Source: Isoperla grammatica (taxonomy: Eukaryota; Arthropoda; Insecta; Plecoptera; Perlodidae). Taken from it: a DNA stretch of 64,000 nucleotides. Below, piece after piece: positions 36,559 to 47,034 of the stretch. A program made the translations under genes and the position numbers. The DNA lies in assembly GCA_945910005.1 (NCBI GenBank), contig OX246741.1, forward strand, positions 48,870,167 to 48,934,166, written 5' to 3'. Under the pieces are notes generated by a model, which worked only from the letters and a program-made list of their open reading frames with translations, searched no databases and was not told the origin of the DNA. Each line of letters starts with the position of its first letter. Position 1 is the stretch's first letter.

Positions 36559-38125
36559 CTATGCCTCTGTGCCCCGTCGTCCTGCCACTTGCGCCTGCCG
36601 ATGCAGGTGGGAGGGTATCTCAGGGCAAAGCACTTGGCGAGGTTCCATACCACTATACGGTGAATCATATCCTACCTTTGTTCCCCGTCGTCCTGCCACT
36701 TGCACCTGCCGATGCAGGTGGGCAGGTCTCTCAGGGCAAAGCACTTGGCGAGGATCATAACCTACCTCTGTTCCCCGTCGTCCTGCCACTTGCGCCTGCC
36801 GATGCAGGTGGGAGGGTATCTCAGGGCAAAGCACTTGGCGAGGTTCCATACCACTATACGGTGAATCATATCCTACCTTTGTTCCCCGTCGTCCTGCCAC
36901 TTGCACCTGCCGATGCAGGTGGGCAGGTCTCTCAGGGCAAAGCACTTGGCGAGGATCATAACCTACCTCTGTTCCCCGTCGTCCTGCCACTTGCACCTGC
37001 CGATGCAGGTGGGCAGGTCTCTCAGGGCAAAGCACTTGGCGAGGATCATAACCTACCTCTGTTCCCCGTCGTCCTGCCACTTGCGCCTGCCGATGCAGGT
37101 GGGCAGGTCTCTCAGGGCAAAGCCCTTGGCGAGGATCATAACCTACCTCTGTACCCCGTCGTCCTGCCACTTGCGCCTGCCGATGCAGGTGGGCAGGTCT
37201 CTCAGGGCAAAGCACTTGGCGAGGATCATAACCTACCTCTGTTCCCCGTCGTCCTGCCACTTGCACCTGCCGATGCAGGTGGGCAGGTTTCTCAGGGCAA
37301 AGCACTTGGCGAGGATCATAACCTACCTCTGTTCCCCGTCGTCCTGCCACTTGCACCTGCCGATGCAGGTGGGCAGGTCTCTCAGGGCAAAGCACTTGGC
37401 GAGGATCATAACCTACCTCTGTTCCCCGTCGTCCTGCCACTTGCACCTGCCGATGCAGGTGGGCAGGTCTCTCAGGGCAAAGCACTTGGCGAGGATCATA
37501 ACCTACCTCTGTTCCCCGTCGTCCTGCCACTTGCACCTGCCGATGCAGGTGGGCAGGTCTCTCAGGGCAAAGCACTTGGCGAGGATCATAACCTACCTCT
37601 GTTCCCCGTCGTCCTGCCACTTGCACCTGCCGATGCAGGTGGGCAGGTCTCTCAGGGCAAAGCACTTGGCGAGGATCATAACCTACCTCTGTTCCCCGTC
37701 GTCCTGCCACTTGCGCCTGCCGATGCAGGTGGGCAGGTCTCTCAGGGCAAAGCACTTGGCGATGACCATAACCTACCTCTGTTCCCCGTCGTCCTGCCCC
37801 TTGCGCCTGCCGATGCAGGTGGGAGGGTCTCTGAGGGCAAAGCACTTGGCGAGGTTCATAACCTACCTCTGTTGCCCGTCGTCCTGCCACTTGCGCCTGC
37901 CGATGCCGCCGATGGAGCTGGGAGGGTCTCTCAGGGCAAAGCACTTGGCGATGACCATAACCTACCTCTGTTCCCCGTCGTCCTGCCCCTTGCGCCTGCC
38001 GATGCAGGTGGGAGGGTCTCTGAGGGCAAAGCACTTGGCGAGGTTCATAACCTACCTCTGTTGCCCGTCGTCCTGCCACTTGCGCCTGCCGATGCCGCCG
38101 ATGGAGCTGGGAGGGTCTCTCAGGG
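36559..38125 (-). repeat. 17-unit minisatellite made from the DDX31 exon end plus its 5' splice site
   Basis: The marker GTCGTCCTGCC recurs 17 times on the plus strand: 36576, 36687, 36777, 36888, then every 90 bp to 37878, then 37977 and 38067. Unit lengths are 90 bp (most), 111 bp (two, with a 21-bp insert) and 99 bp (one). On the gene strand each unit reads AKCFALRDPPTCIGRRKWQDDGEQR then TAG. It spans the last codons of the exon, CAGAG|GTAGGT and about 20 nt of intron. All units but the most distal (GGCATAGG at 36559) keep the AG|GTAGG donor; two read AAAG|GTAGG. Both ends carry higher-order duplications: 111+90 twice at the left and 99+90 twice at the right. The first unit (38056-38125) is the functional exon end, the rest lie in the following intron. 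Long ORFs across the array on both strands come from unit lengths divisible by three. Confidence 0.95.
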
Positions 38126-38227
38126 CAAAGCACTTGGCGTAGTGACCCAGGTGGAGGTTCTTGAAGGAGAACACGTCGCGACCCTCTTTGGGGTAGCTGG
38201 CGTAGAAGCGCACGAAGGAGATATAAG
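38056..38227 (-). CDS. DDX31: DDX31/Dbp7-type helicase, C-terminal DUF4217-like exon
   Basis: The acceptor GTTGTTGCAG ends at 38228. The exon completes the split Ala codon and reads AYISFVRFYASYPKEGRDVF, then SFKNLHLGHYAKCFALRDPP, then SSIGGIGRRKWQDDGQQ, ending CAGAG|GTAGGT at 38056/38055 (phase 2). The core F.RFYASYP....VF....LHLGH.AKCFALRDPP is the conserved C-terminal (DUF4217) signature that follows the helicase core in DDX31, DDX18 and Dbp7. Reading past the donor gives CAG AGG TAG, an in-frame stop, so only splicing at the first donor keeps the frame open. The 3' 66 nt of the exon plus the donor are the founder of the 17-unit tandem array at 36559-38125. The next exon, expected to be Lys/Arg-rich, was not recognised at lower coordinates. 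Confidence 0.9.
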
Positions 38228-38296
38228 CTGCAACAACATAAGAGGACGGGCCCCGTCAAGCAGCTGCACGGAACATATAATATTGTTTTATGAATG

Positions 38297-38545
38297 ATAT
38301 TTGGGTTTAATCCCATATTTTTGCAACTTGGCTAATTGAGACGATGAGTGGGTAAAAGTTGAAGATGAAGACGGGAAAAAGCCGCTTGTCCGAATTACAT
38401 CCATTAAACATCGTGGGGGTCATAAGGGGAGTCCAGCAAGGGAGGACAGCGCCAAGTGGGAGGGGAAATTTTCAGTAGGGCAGTGGGGGGAAAGGGACAG
38501 GGTCTCCTTTAGTAGCCTCTTACGAATAGCAGAGTCGTTTTGAGC
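38297..38545. mobile_element. SINE family 4-related body, no tRNA head
   Basis: Plus-sense sequence CCCATATTTTTGCAAC followed by GGCTAATTGAGACGATGAGT, shared with 18811-19000. It then continues into a different module: GGGGGTCATAAGGGGAGTCC, GCAAGGGAGGACAGCGCCAA, a G-run, and CCTCTTACGAATAGCAGAGT. The second module is shared with 45145-45290 and 55944-56125. It resembles, from memory, a widely conserved animal SINE core with a CGCCTYTTACGAC motif. It lies in the helicase intron 70 bp from the exon acceptor. Confidence 0.75.
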
Positions 38546-39079
38546 CAAATTATGAACATAACGTATTCTTTTTTAAATATCTTTCTTCTTAATTTCATAT
38601 AACCCTCTTATTATTGAGGCAATGGATTTGAATATTAACAAAATAATAAAAACATCTGACTAAAATTGCAAACATTTCCAAAATCACTCCCTACGGTAAC
38701 TTCTTACATTCTTCTTCAATTCTTCTTCTTAAATTTTCAACCATCGTGCAAGTTGAGAGCGGAATCAACGATGGTGGGGAGGGAGAAAGAGGGGAGGTGG
38801 CTGGGGATTACTAAAGAAGTAACTGTTATAAGTACATGATTAAACTTAGAGATCTATTTTTATTAACAACAACCAAGTTTGAAGATCTAGTTTTACTCGA
38901 GAAAATACGATGGAATTTGTTGGTAATGTTGTTTGCCGGCCTTCTATCTTATTATTTTTCGTGGGTAATGTTGGCTGTATAGGATACACACCACTTTGAG
39001 ATGAAGTGCCTCTAATCTGGTGACTAACTACGTTTGTTAGGGTATTTTGATAGTGTGAAAGGCATCTGTCAATGCTGTT

Positions 39080-39217
39080 AGCGTTGTTCTATAGCATTCG
39101 TCTTATGACAGGAAAATCTCGGAAAAAAAACTTCAGTCAGGTTTACCGTGACCGGAATCGAATCAGTGAACTATCGACCTTAAAGTCTCGCGTGTTATCG
39201 CTGAGCCACCTCTATTG
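39080..39217 (-). mobile_element. tRNA-like SINE, family 3
   Basis: On the minus strand: AATAGAGGTGGCTCAGCGAT (A box), ACTGATTCGATTCCGG (B box), then CTGACTGAAG and GAGATTTTCCTGTCATAAGA. It matches the copies at 1725-1857 and 42840-42972. The MITE at 39229-39580 begins about 10 bp beyond its head. Confidence 0.8.
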
Positions 39218-39228
39218 ATCTTGGAGGG

Positions 39229-39580
39229 GGGTATTATTAAAACCGCCCAAAATTAATGTATTTTATTATATCATGAGAACGCTTACAAATATTGGAAAAG
39301 TGATTCTGGTCTTGTCTTTGGTTTTGTATCAGCTACACAATGGGTTTAAAAACATTCACAGCTTGTTATCGTTACGATTGTTGTTTTATTTATAATTTAT
39401 AATAATTAATAATTACAAAAAAATAGAATAGCCCTAAAAATATTCATTTTTTTTACCTTTTAAACCCATTGTGTTGCTGATACAAAACCAAAGGCAGGAT
39501 CAGAATCACTATTTCAATATTGGAAAGCGTTCTCATGGTATAATAAAAATACATTAATTTTGCGCGGTTTTAATACCCAG
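39229..39580. mobile_element. MITE with about 125-bp TIRs
   Basis: GGGTATTATTAAAACCGCCC at the left is mirrored by GCGCGGTTTTAATACCCAG at the right. The arms continue through AAAATTAATGTATTTTATTA, TTTGGTTTTGTATCAGC and AATGGGTTTAAAA to an AT-rich centre at about 39360-39455. Confidence 0.9.
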
Positions 39581-39729
39581 TCCCGTTGAATTGAAGCTTC
39601 GATATCAACTCGTTTAGCTGTTCAACTCTTGGAAAATACAACAGGGAACCCTATTTTCCAGATGTAGGTAGGTACCCAAGCAAGCTGAAAAGAAACAACT
39701 TAATGACGGGCTCAGCCGTACTCAGGTAA

Positions 39730-40420
39730 TAGAGGCATATAATATGACCGATGTGACGTCACGTGAATACTCCCTATAGAGGCATTTAATATGACCGGTG
39801 CCATATGTTCGAAAAGTCATCATGATGGAGTGATGGATTCCATCATACGAATAAAGTGTTTAAAATGTCATCACAAAACGTCATCGTTTTCCATCGTGAC
39901 GTCACTACTAGTAAGTGTGATTCCATCATTCCTCAGCACAAAATTTATATGGTTGGCCAGTGATGGATTCCATCACTGATTGATTGATGAGATTTTGAAC
40001 ACGGCTCAACGCTCAACTTCGACGAACATAACCTAAAAAGTAAACAAATACCACACAGCAAATTATTGGTAAGTAGTTAATTTCTTCTTATATAGTAAAA
40101 TGCGATAGCCTATTCTCTAAAATTAATATATTATAAGCCAAATCTGGCTTTAAATTTACGAGGTGAGACATGGATGGACATTAGTAGGCCTAGGCCTAGG
40201 CCCTAGACCTAAGCCTACTGAAATTAGCCTTTTGTGGCACATTTTGGTTTAATCCTTGAAATTTGAAAGTAGCCGCCAAAATGTCAAATCAGCTGACGGT
40301 GAAGTACGCTGGAAAGTGTTTTTACCCAACCTCGGAAAATGACGTCACGCAGTCAATCAGTGATGCTTTCCATCACATTTTTAAGATGACTTTTCGAACA
40401 CACGGGTGCGGAATAAGAAA
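39730..40420. repeat. Diffuse inverted and direct repeats around ATGGATTCCATCA
   Basis: A 57-bp direct repeat (AGAGGCATATAATATGACCG and AGAGGCATTTAATATGACCG) is followed by GTTCGAAAAGTCATCATGAT and GTGATGGATTCCATCACTGA. Reversed, diverged counterparts lie at 40345-40410 (TTTAAGATGACTTTTCGAAC). It may be an old element about 620 bp long. The boundaries are uncertain. Confidence 0.45.
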
Positions 40421-40824
40421 CATGGATGTCTCCTTTGAGATGTGCCAACATAAGCGATTTGAGCGCTACACAAAAACTTTGCAATCTAGAAAAAGGCTAA
40501 TCAAAGATCATTACGCCATAGCAATCAAGAGCGCCTGACGCTTGGATCTAGTTAAGATTAATACATTATTTTAGCCAGTAGTTAACTTACATGGCCATAT
40601 GTTCCACTAATACAAAACAAAATCAAACTTTATTCGAAGTCCATCTTATAGCATGCATCATGATGAGAAGAGGTACAACAAGTGTATGCACGCACCACCG
40701 TATAAGCAAGATCTTCCAATTAACATCTGGAAAGGCCTGTAATACGACATCGAAGAAAACAAGTGGTCAACACTTCATGAAACTACCTAACATTGTTAGG
40801 TCGTATGCAGAGTCAAGAGCCAAG

Positions 40825-40905
40825 TTAAGTACAGGATTTGTTGCTATGGAATTGTTTTATTACGTGCTATTTTCCATAAGAACAAACTCCATAGCAACCA
40901 TAAGC
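40825..40905 (-). repeat. Dispersed fragment, copy 2 (inverted)
   Basis: AAGTACAGGATTTGTTGCTA, TGGAATTG and ATTTTCCATAAGAACAAACT, the inverted counterpart of 2305-2400. Confidence 0.75.
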
Positions 40906-41029
40906 AAATCACATATATAGGCTACTTATCTCGACTGTGCATTCTGTGGTTGGGGGGATTCGCCTTTCTAAATAATTAACTCCTTTAATACGCCCGTTCT
41001 TTCACACACAGATGTTTTGCTGCACATAG

Positions 41030-41198
41030 GGCCGGTTGCACCAACTATTTAAACTCAGATTAGCCGCTATAAGCGGAGATTCTCTACGAACAAACATGGC
41101 GACTGGCAGGCATTTTGAATGTAATGTTTATTGAAACCACGGTTATAACAAACCGAGCTGACTAAATCGGAGCTTAACGAAGTTGGTGAATTGGCACC
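41030..41198 (+). mobile_element. MITE, TTCACCAAA family
   Basis: GGTTGCACCAACTATTTAAA at the left and AGTTGGTGAATTGGCACC at the right are inverted ends. The interior matches the inverted copy at 12696-12850. Confidence 0.82.
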
Positions 41199-42839
41199 AT
41201 AGATCCATTCAGTCAAAAGTATTTTGCATGCGTTATCGTTTGAAACACTGTAATCTTTCAGCTCGTAAAAAATCAACAACTTCTCAGGTGAGTCTGCAAA
41301 GTTCAAAGGTCCATTATGACCTGGTTGGTATACGTCCCCTAAAACCTAGCGCCAACAAACACGGTGCTTGGTACGCCAAACTACACCGGTATTGACAATC
41401 AAACATACTCTTCGCCTTTGCAGACCTAGGACCAATTACACAACAGCTTAAGTACAGACAACAGAAGTGTTAAAACCATGTATGTGCCTACCGAGTGTAT
41501 ATCTAACTGTTCAAAGTGGTTTATGATGCGAATGACTTACTCACACAAACTTTCCCAATATATTCATACTATTTCCACCAATAACTTCCAGGATCGTTCC
41601 TATATATTCTAACAACATTGTTCATTCTCATCGTTCGATTTTGAAGATGGGCGATTATGATCGATTTTGAAGAGATTAATATTTAATGGAGTCTTATATA
41701 CACAATGTTCAAAATTTAACATGTTGGACAACGCATAGGTACTAACGTGATAAAAAACGTTTAAGTTATTTTACCTTAGGAAACTGTGCGAATCGACTTC
41801 TTTAATATTTTACACAACGAAAACATCAAGATTAATCTCATCTAGACATATAACCATGTTCGTCTCCAACTACAACATAATTTGTAAATGAACAAATCAA
41901 CATCCAGCAAGTTGACAGTAAAAAACTAAATCACCAGTTTAAAATCAAAAGGCTATTTGCAAGCTGTTATATATACCTCTAACAAAAAAAAAAAATCTTT
42001 AATTATACAGAGCCCATGAGTTTAGACATAATACGATTGCCATTATATATACGTGGCCTTGTTTTATCATATACAACGATCGCTTTACTTGTGTACACTT
42101 TCTACACTCAACTGCACAGTCAAACAAACCACATTGGGCAGTAACTTTGATCGTTATTAATGTGTTGAACGGCTCCCGGCTAGTCCAAGTAATGAACGTT
42201 TTAACCGCTTCCAGAAGGAATCCGTCTACAATTGCACGGGTTTACCCGGTAATAACAGACAATTATTATACCATTAAGACCTCGACTCCACGTTCATTTG
42301 TCATTTGGCCTTCCTTCCTTCCTTGCTTGCTGGCTTCCTTGCATATGTTGTCTCTAACCATTACATCATTTTAATGGCCAGGTCAAACCCATTCGTTATT
42401 GGAAAAAAATGCAATTATACTTTTTATTACAATCTTGTATAATGGACGTCAAATTAGTGGACGTTCTAAGTGAAGTGATTTAAAGACGACGACGAGGACT
42501 ATACAGACATATCTTTCATTGTATACAAGTTCTTTGCTAACTTTCACTTTGGTGATTGGTATATCGGTATAGTTGAAGTGCATTGGTGGACACACATAAT
42601 ATGCATTATGAACGCGCGGTACAAAAGAAAAATTGGCTGCAATTTTAAACTAGTTTAAAGTAACTACCTACACGAAGCGCCTCGTTTAAAATGATGGCGT
42701 AGTCATTCTCTCTAAATTACACATTTTACATCCAAGGGAACAAGCTTGATTGTGAACAGGCCTAAGCGAGTTTTCTCGAGAATTGATGAGGTAATCCTTG
42801 CGTTTATAAACACTCACAAACATAGAATCCTACCCTCAC

Positions 42840-42972
42840 CGATAGAGGTGGCTCAGCTGTAAAACGCGATACTCTCTGCCGATTCGATACCGAAATGTTG
42901 ACTGAAGGAATTTATACAGAGGTTTTCCTAAGTCACAAGGCGAATGCTGCATTTTCGTTAGCACTTACCCCT
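42840..42972 (+). mobile_element. tRNA-like SINE, family 3
   Basis: Starts GATAGAGGTGGCTCAGCTGT, with a B-box-like GCCGATTCGATACC at about 42878, then TTGACTGAAGG, CAGAGGTTTTCCTAAGTCAC and AAGGCGAATGCTG. It matches the other two copies over about 130 bp. Confidence 0.8.
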
Positions 42973-43242
42973 AAAAGCCAAAAGCGTCATATCAAGTATT
43001 AATACACAAATACCAGATACAAGATCCAGAATTTTGCTTGAGTTTTGTGGAGAAGTAGGTTCACGAACGTTGAAAAGTGTGTGAATCACATGCAGTGAAA
43101 ATCAGTATCAGTTCACGTTCCTGTGGATGGTTCGACAATAAATACATAATACATTTATTTAATTGAACAGACGATCTCGCAAATAAAAAGCTAGCATTGT
43201 ACCAGGCAATGAGGCCCGGTATAACGATCTCGGGATAAGGTT

Positions 43243-43628
43243 CTAAGTCCATTGCAGGCTAAGAACGATTCCAGGTATCAAAAAATTTCCCCTCCTCTTT
43301 ACCACTTCCACTCGGCACGGGTGAGATCGCTCGCGAGGTAACTTGCGAGGCAACGGCAGTTTTCAAGCTATTTTAAAAATACAAAGTTTATTTTATATTA
43401 ATTTTACGTGATTATTCCATATATTTGAAAATAATTGAGTAATTATAACATTTTAACTACATCAAAAAATTGCTTTCTTAACAATGACACCTGCATGGAT
43501 GAATGGGTCATGCGGCCTTCCGCATTCCAACGCCTCGCGAGCACTCTCACCCGTGCCGAGTGGAGGTGGTAACGAGGAGGGGAAATTTCTTGATACCTGG
43601 GATCGTTCTTTACCTGCAATGGACTTTA
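43243..43628. mobile_element. Long-TIR MITE (about 100-bp arms)
   Basis: TAAGTCCATTGCAGG at the left is mirrored by CCTGCAATGGACTTTA at the right. The arms continue through ATCAAAAAATTTCCCCTCCT, CCACTCGGCACGGGTGAGAT and GCTCGCGAGG at roughly 90% identity. The centre is AT-rich. Confidence 0.9.
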
Positions 43629-43748
43629 GATAAAATTATCCTTCAGATAAGCATAATTTCAAAGCTTCTGATTGGTGGTTGCCATGGTGACAACACAAAT
43701 AGTTATACCGAGATTGTACAATGGGGGCTGAGCCATCTCTCTCGGTAC

Positions 43749-44155
43749 AGCCAACGGTTTAGCCGCGGTCGCTTAGCCGGTTCCCATGCGAACCGAAGTT
43801 AAGCAACCTCGGGCTAGGTCAGGAGGTGGATGGGTGACCACTCTCCTCTGAAACACTAGTTACCGTTGGTTAGAGCAGATTGGAGCGTTCGAAAGCTTGT
43901 GTGTAACAGCTTCGTTCTTCTCGTCAACTGCTCGACAGTCCAGGTTAGTGGAGGAACCTATATGACTGGTCAAAGTTACACCGTCCTTTCGGATGGGACG
44001 TAAAGCCGATGGTCCCCTTGGTACTTTTCGACAGGAGTCGGCTACGTGCCGGTACCATGGCTTCCCCTCCTCCCTTCCTCATCAATCATCACTCATCAGG
44101 CTAAAGAAGGCATTGTGCCCTACACTGGCCTTAATTACCATAAAATAAATAAATA
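43749..44155 (+). mobile_element. 5S rRNA-derived SINE, full-length copy
   Basis: Plus-strand copy beginning CCAACGGTTTAGCCGCGGTC with the 5S-like internal promoter at about 43790-43840, and ending in an ATAAATAAAT-rich tail at 44155. It has about 20 bp more body (GTAACAGCTTCGTTCTTCTC) than the copy at 13300-13684. Its tail is followed within 10 bp by the 3' portion of a different, tRNA-derived SINE (44160-44330), so the two either inserted at the same AT-rich target or form a composite. Confidence 0.92.
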
Positions 44156-44159
44156 TCGT

Positions 44160-44330
44160 ATTCGAAATATCGATCTTTGATTGGTTATCGCTCACTTGTC
44201 GATGGTGTTTGGAGCCTACACGGTTGGTTTAGTCGCTTTAAATTAAAGTCCTCCACTGAAAATCAGTTTCGTTACTGAGTGGGTAGACTCTAAATGTGAA
44301 TTTATTTATTTTTATTTATTTATGAAAATA
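44160..44330 (+). mobile_element. tRNA-SINE family 2, 3' fragment
   Basis: Matches the last 150-170 bp of the 9895-10330 SINE (ATCGATCTTTGATTGGTTAT through GGGTAGACTCTAAATGTG). The tRNA-like head is absent. It abuts the AT-rich tail of the 5S-SINE at 43749-44155. Confidence 0.85.
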
Positions 44331-44769
44331 TATCGGTACACCAGTCAGGTGACACGCGCAACTGCTGTCTTGCGTGCACCGGTCACCGCGTGACGTCACA
44401 CTCCGGTTAACTACGTCGCAATCGTCTCGATTAGTCTCGCTCGCTCTTCGCTATAACCGACATCACCACTCAAATCGATCTATATAGCGTTTCCGTTTCC
44501 GCCTCGGCCGAACAGGACACGTCAATCCGACATTATTTGGATCCGCCGCGTGTTTCGACAGAAAGTCTTCACGCGAAGATGTTTTCATCTCGTTATATTC
44601 TACAACTGTTTCACCATATTTGCACTCGGCCGGATATACAGATCATTTCCAATGAATTGACGGCGTTTAACAAAATAGGCTATACGTGTACTCGTACTCG
44701 GAACTCTTCGGGTTAGTCCGTGAGTTCCTAATTATGTGGATATAGCAATGATGACGAGATTCAACATAT

Positions 44770-45084
44770 TTTGTATTTTATTGTAATTAAAGCCAGTGTA
44801 GGGCACAACGCCCTCTTTAGCCTGATGAGTGATGATTGGTGAATGATAATGAGAGAGGGAGGAGGGGAGGCCTGGTACTGGCACGTAGCCTACTTCTGTC
44901 GAAAAGTACCAAGGGGACCATCGGCTTTACGTCTTATCCGAAAGGACGGTGTAACTTTGACCAGTCATATAGGTTCCTCCACTAACCTGGACTGCCGAGC
45001 AGTTGACGAGAAGAACGGAAGCTGTTACACAAGCTTTCGAACCCTCCAATCCGCTCTAACCAACGGTAACTAGTGTTTCAGAGG
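44770..45084 (-). mobile_element. 5S-SINE copy, 5' head missing
   Basis: The minus-strand body and tail match the other copies from 44770 to 45084. The match stops abruptly at CAGAG, just before the C-box segment, and unrelated sequence follows. The 5S promoter part is therefore absent: a 5'-truncated, probably transcriptionally dead copy, as expected from incomplete reverse transcription. Confidence 0.88.
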
Positions 45085-45144
45085 CAAGATCTGCTGTTGT
45101 TGATTATCATATTGTCTATTGAAACTTTCAATTCGATGAAGATT

Positions 45145-45290
45145 CAGCAAGGGAGGGCAGCGCCAAGTGGGAGGAGAAATAATCAGATGGGACAGTGGGG
45201 GGAAAGGGACGGGACACGGTCTTCTTTCGTCGCCTCTTACGACTAGCAGAGTCACTCTGGGTCTATTCTACCCGGGCCCAGACGGGGACG
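45145..45290. mobile_element. SINE family 4 second module
   Basis: CAGCAAGGGAGGGCAGCGCC, AAGTGGGAGGAG, then TCGTCGCCTCTTACGACTAG and CAGAGTCACTCTGGGTCTAT ending in CCCGGGCCCAGACGG. It matches 38400-38545, 55970-56125 and, for its last 75 bp, 51190-51263. Confidence 0.8.
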
Positions 45291-45345
45291 ACAATTCTTG
45301 TTGCTCTACGTCTCTATCCCATCCAATTCCATAGACCTTCTGCAT

Positions 45346-45573
45346 TTGGAAGCAGGAATAAACCCACTGGACCAAAGAGATACACAAATATTTGCAATGT
45401 TAAGAAACTCAATGTGTTTTGTATTTAGAGCGTTGTCATTAATTAATATATAAATAAGGTTAAAACCAAAATCTGGAAGCAGGAATAAACCCACTGGACC
45501 AAAGAGCTACAAAAATATTTTAATGTTAAGAAATTCAATGTGTTTTGTATTTAGAGCGTTGTCATTAATTGAG
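45346..45573. repeat. Two-copy tandem duplication, 128-bp period
   Basis: TGGAAGCAGGAATAAACCCA starts at 45346 and 45474. Both copies run through ATGTGTTTTGTATTTAGAGC to GTCATTAATT with few differences. Confidence 0.92.
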
Positions 45574-45740
45574 TAACTATCAATCAATGTATTATATCAT
45601 ATTGAATTGTGCTTGGAATTGTTAGTTCTGTTGTTGGATAAATAAATAATGATAAAAATAATAATAATAATAAGTAATAAATAAAAAAGAGCTATTCGAG
45701 TAATTTCAGTGCGAATGCGATCACTAGTCTTCCTACGTGG

Positions 45741-45818
45741 CAAGGTCCGTAAATCCCCTGGCGGGGGCTCGTCGAACTCCCGTTTATCGAACCTCCACCA
45801 GAGAATCGACGGACCTTG
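45741..45818. mobile_element. 78-bp MITE, CAAGGTCCGTAAATCCCC family
   Basis: CAAGGTCCGTAAATCCCCTG at the left is mirrored by AGAATCGACGGACCTTG at the right. The interior is only about 10 bp (CGTTTATCG). It shares both ends with 47665-48036. Confidence 0.85.
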
Positions 45819-46139
45819 CTACGATAGGTCGCAGTTATTCACACTTCCACACTCGATATTTGTTTCTGGTAAACGAGGTGTGACGTCACACCAATGGCCG
45901 ACTACAACCGGGGTCAAGTGAGAGATGGGGGTGACAAATTATCGCGCGACACATTGGAGAGTGCGTTTCAGTGTCCCGCGGTCGCCGCGCATCGATAGTC
46001 GATTCTAGAGAGAGCGATTAAACCGCTTGTACGATGTAGAATACCAGGCGATTATTCTTCTACATTGCGAATAAGGGTCGCTACAGAGGAAATAACCACT
46101 GGTCAAACGATTTGACTACGAATTTTTTTTGTCCATTTA

Positions 46140-46526
46140 TTAAGAGTGTTCGGCAGTAGGAGTTTTACAGATGTATTGGCCGTCAACTAATTACTCATAG
46201 TAGGATTATTATAAATATTTACCCACTTATGGATGGATGTCATATCTATGCATGGTATTAAGTACATTTGTCACCAACCTATTCAAAAATAATGTACCCA
46301 TTTTTAAACAGATTCTCTGTATTATTTCGACCGATGAAAGTAATTTATTTGCATAATTCAAACGTGAGTATATTATTTTTGAGCAGGATTGTTACAAATG
46401 TCCTTAATACCATGCGTAGATATGACATCCCTCTGCAAGTAGGTACATATTCATAATAATCCTATTATTTGGTTAAGAGAAATTAGTTGACTAAAAACGT
46501 CAAAAACTACTTCCGAACGCTCTTAA
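46140..46526. mobile_element. MITE, TTAAGAGTGTTCGG family
   Basis: TTAAGAGTGTTCGGCAGTAG at the left is mirrored by CTACTTCCGAACGCTCTTAA at the right. Inner complementarity (GTCAACTAATT, AGTAGGATTATTAT, GGATGTCATATCTA) extends the arms to about 150 bp. Confidence 0.87.
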
Positions 46527-46527
46527 C

Positions 46528-46904
46528 AGGGAAGGATACACCTACGTCAAAAACCGCAACAAATTTTAATTTTTAATTTATATCACAAGAATGGGCTTCG
46601 AAATGAAAAATCTGAATCAACAGCGCACTGTGGTTTAGTAAACCCTACACATTGAATGCGCTAGGTCGTGACTTATATTATAATCAGTATGTTTTTTTCT
46701 AAATAATTAATTTTATTACTAATTATCGAATTATAATCAAAATACTACGCTAATGGTTATAATATTTTATTCAATCTGTAGGGCTTACCAAAGCAAAGTT
46801 CGCTGCTGATTTAGATTTTCGCTTTCTTGTTGCAATCTTGAGATATTATTTAATAATGGACATTTTCTGCGGTTTTTGACGTAGAGACTATCCTTTGCCC
46901 TTAA
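46528..46904. mobile_element. MITE, CCTACGTCAAAAACCGC family (long copy)
   Basis: GGATACACCTACGTCAAAAA is mirrored by TTTTTGACGTAGAGACTATC, with the arms reaching about 125 bp (through AAATCTGAATCAACAGCGCA). It follows the previous MITE with no gap and matches 23656-23853. Confidence 0.85.
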
Positions 46905-46920
46905 TAGCCCTAGTAATAAA

Positions 46921-47034
46921 ATGGCAACTTTGTGGATACTGCCATCAGGGATGAGTCCAACCAAATGTCAGTATTACAAAAAGAGCGACTCACAAATGAC
47001 GTCAGCATTCACAATGTTACTGTGGAGCCACTTG
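46921..47034. mobile_element. MITE, GTCGTTCCACAGTAAC family (left end missing)
   Basis: CTTTGTGGATACTGCC..GATGAGTCC at the left and TGACGTCAGCATTCACAATG, TTACTGTGGAGCCACTT at the right match 34442-34608 and 51758-51912. The left terminus AAAGTCGTTCCACAG is missing. Confidence 0.75.

Noticed and set aside
36901..38142. 413-codon second plus-strand ORF over the minisatellite
   Set aside because: A third open frame of the same repeat; same reasoning.
36489..38297. 602-codon plus-strand ORF and 585-codon minus-strand ORF over the minisatellite
   Set aside because: Both come from a 90-bp unit whose length is divisible by three. Neither is in the frame of the conserved helicase exon, and their sequence is pure repeat without a recognisable domain.
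40263..40538. 91-codon ORF rich in basic residues
   Set aside because: It overlaps the diffuse inverted repeat at 39730-40420, has no family I recognise, and no neighbouring exon.
44820..44860. Hammerhead ribozyme core suggested by CTGATGAG in the 5S-SINE tail
   Set aside because: No GAAA partner or cleavage-site stem follows at a suitable distance in any of the four copies.
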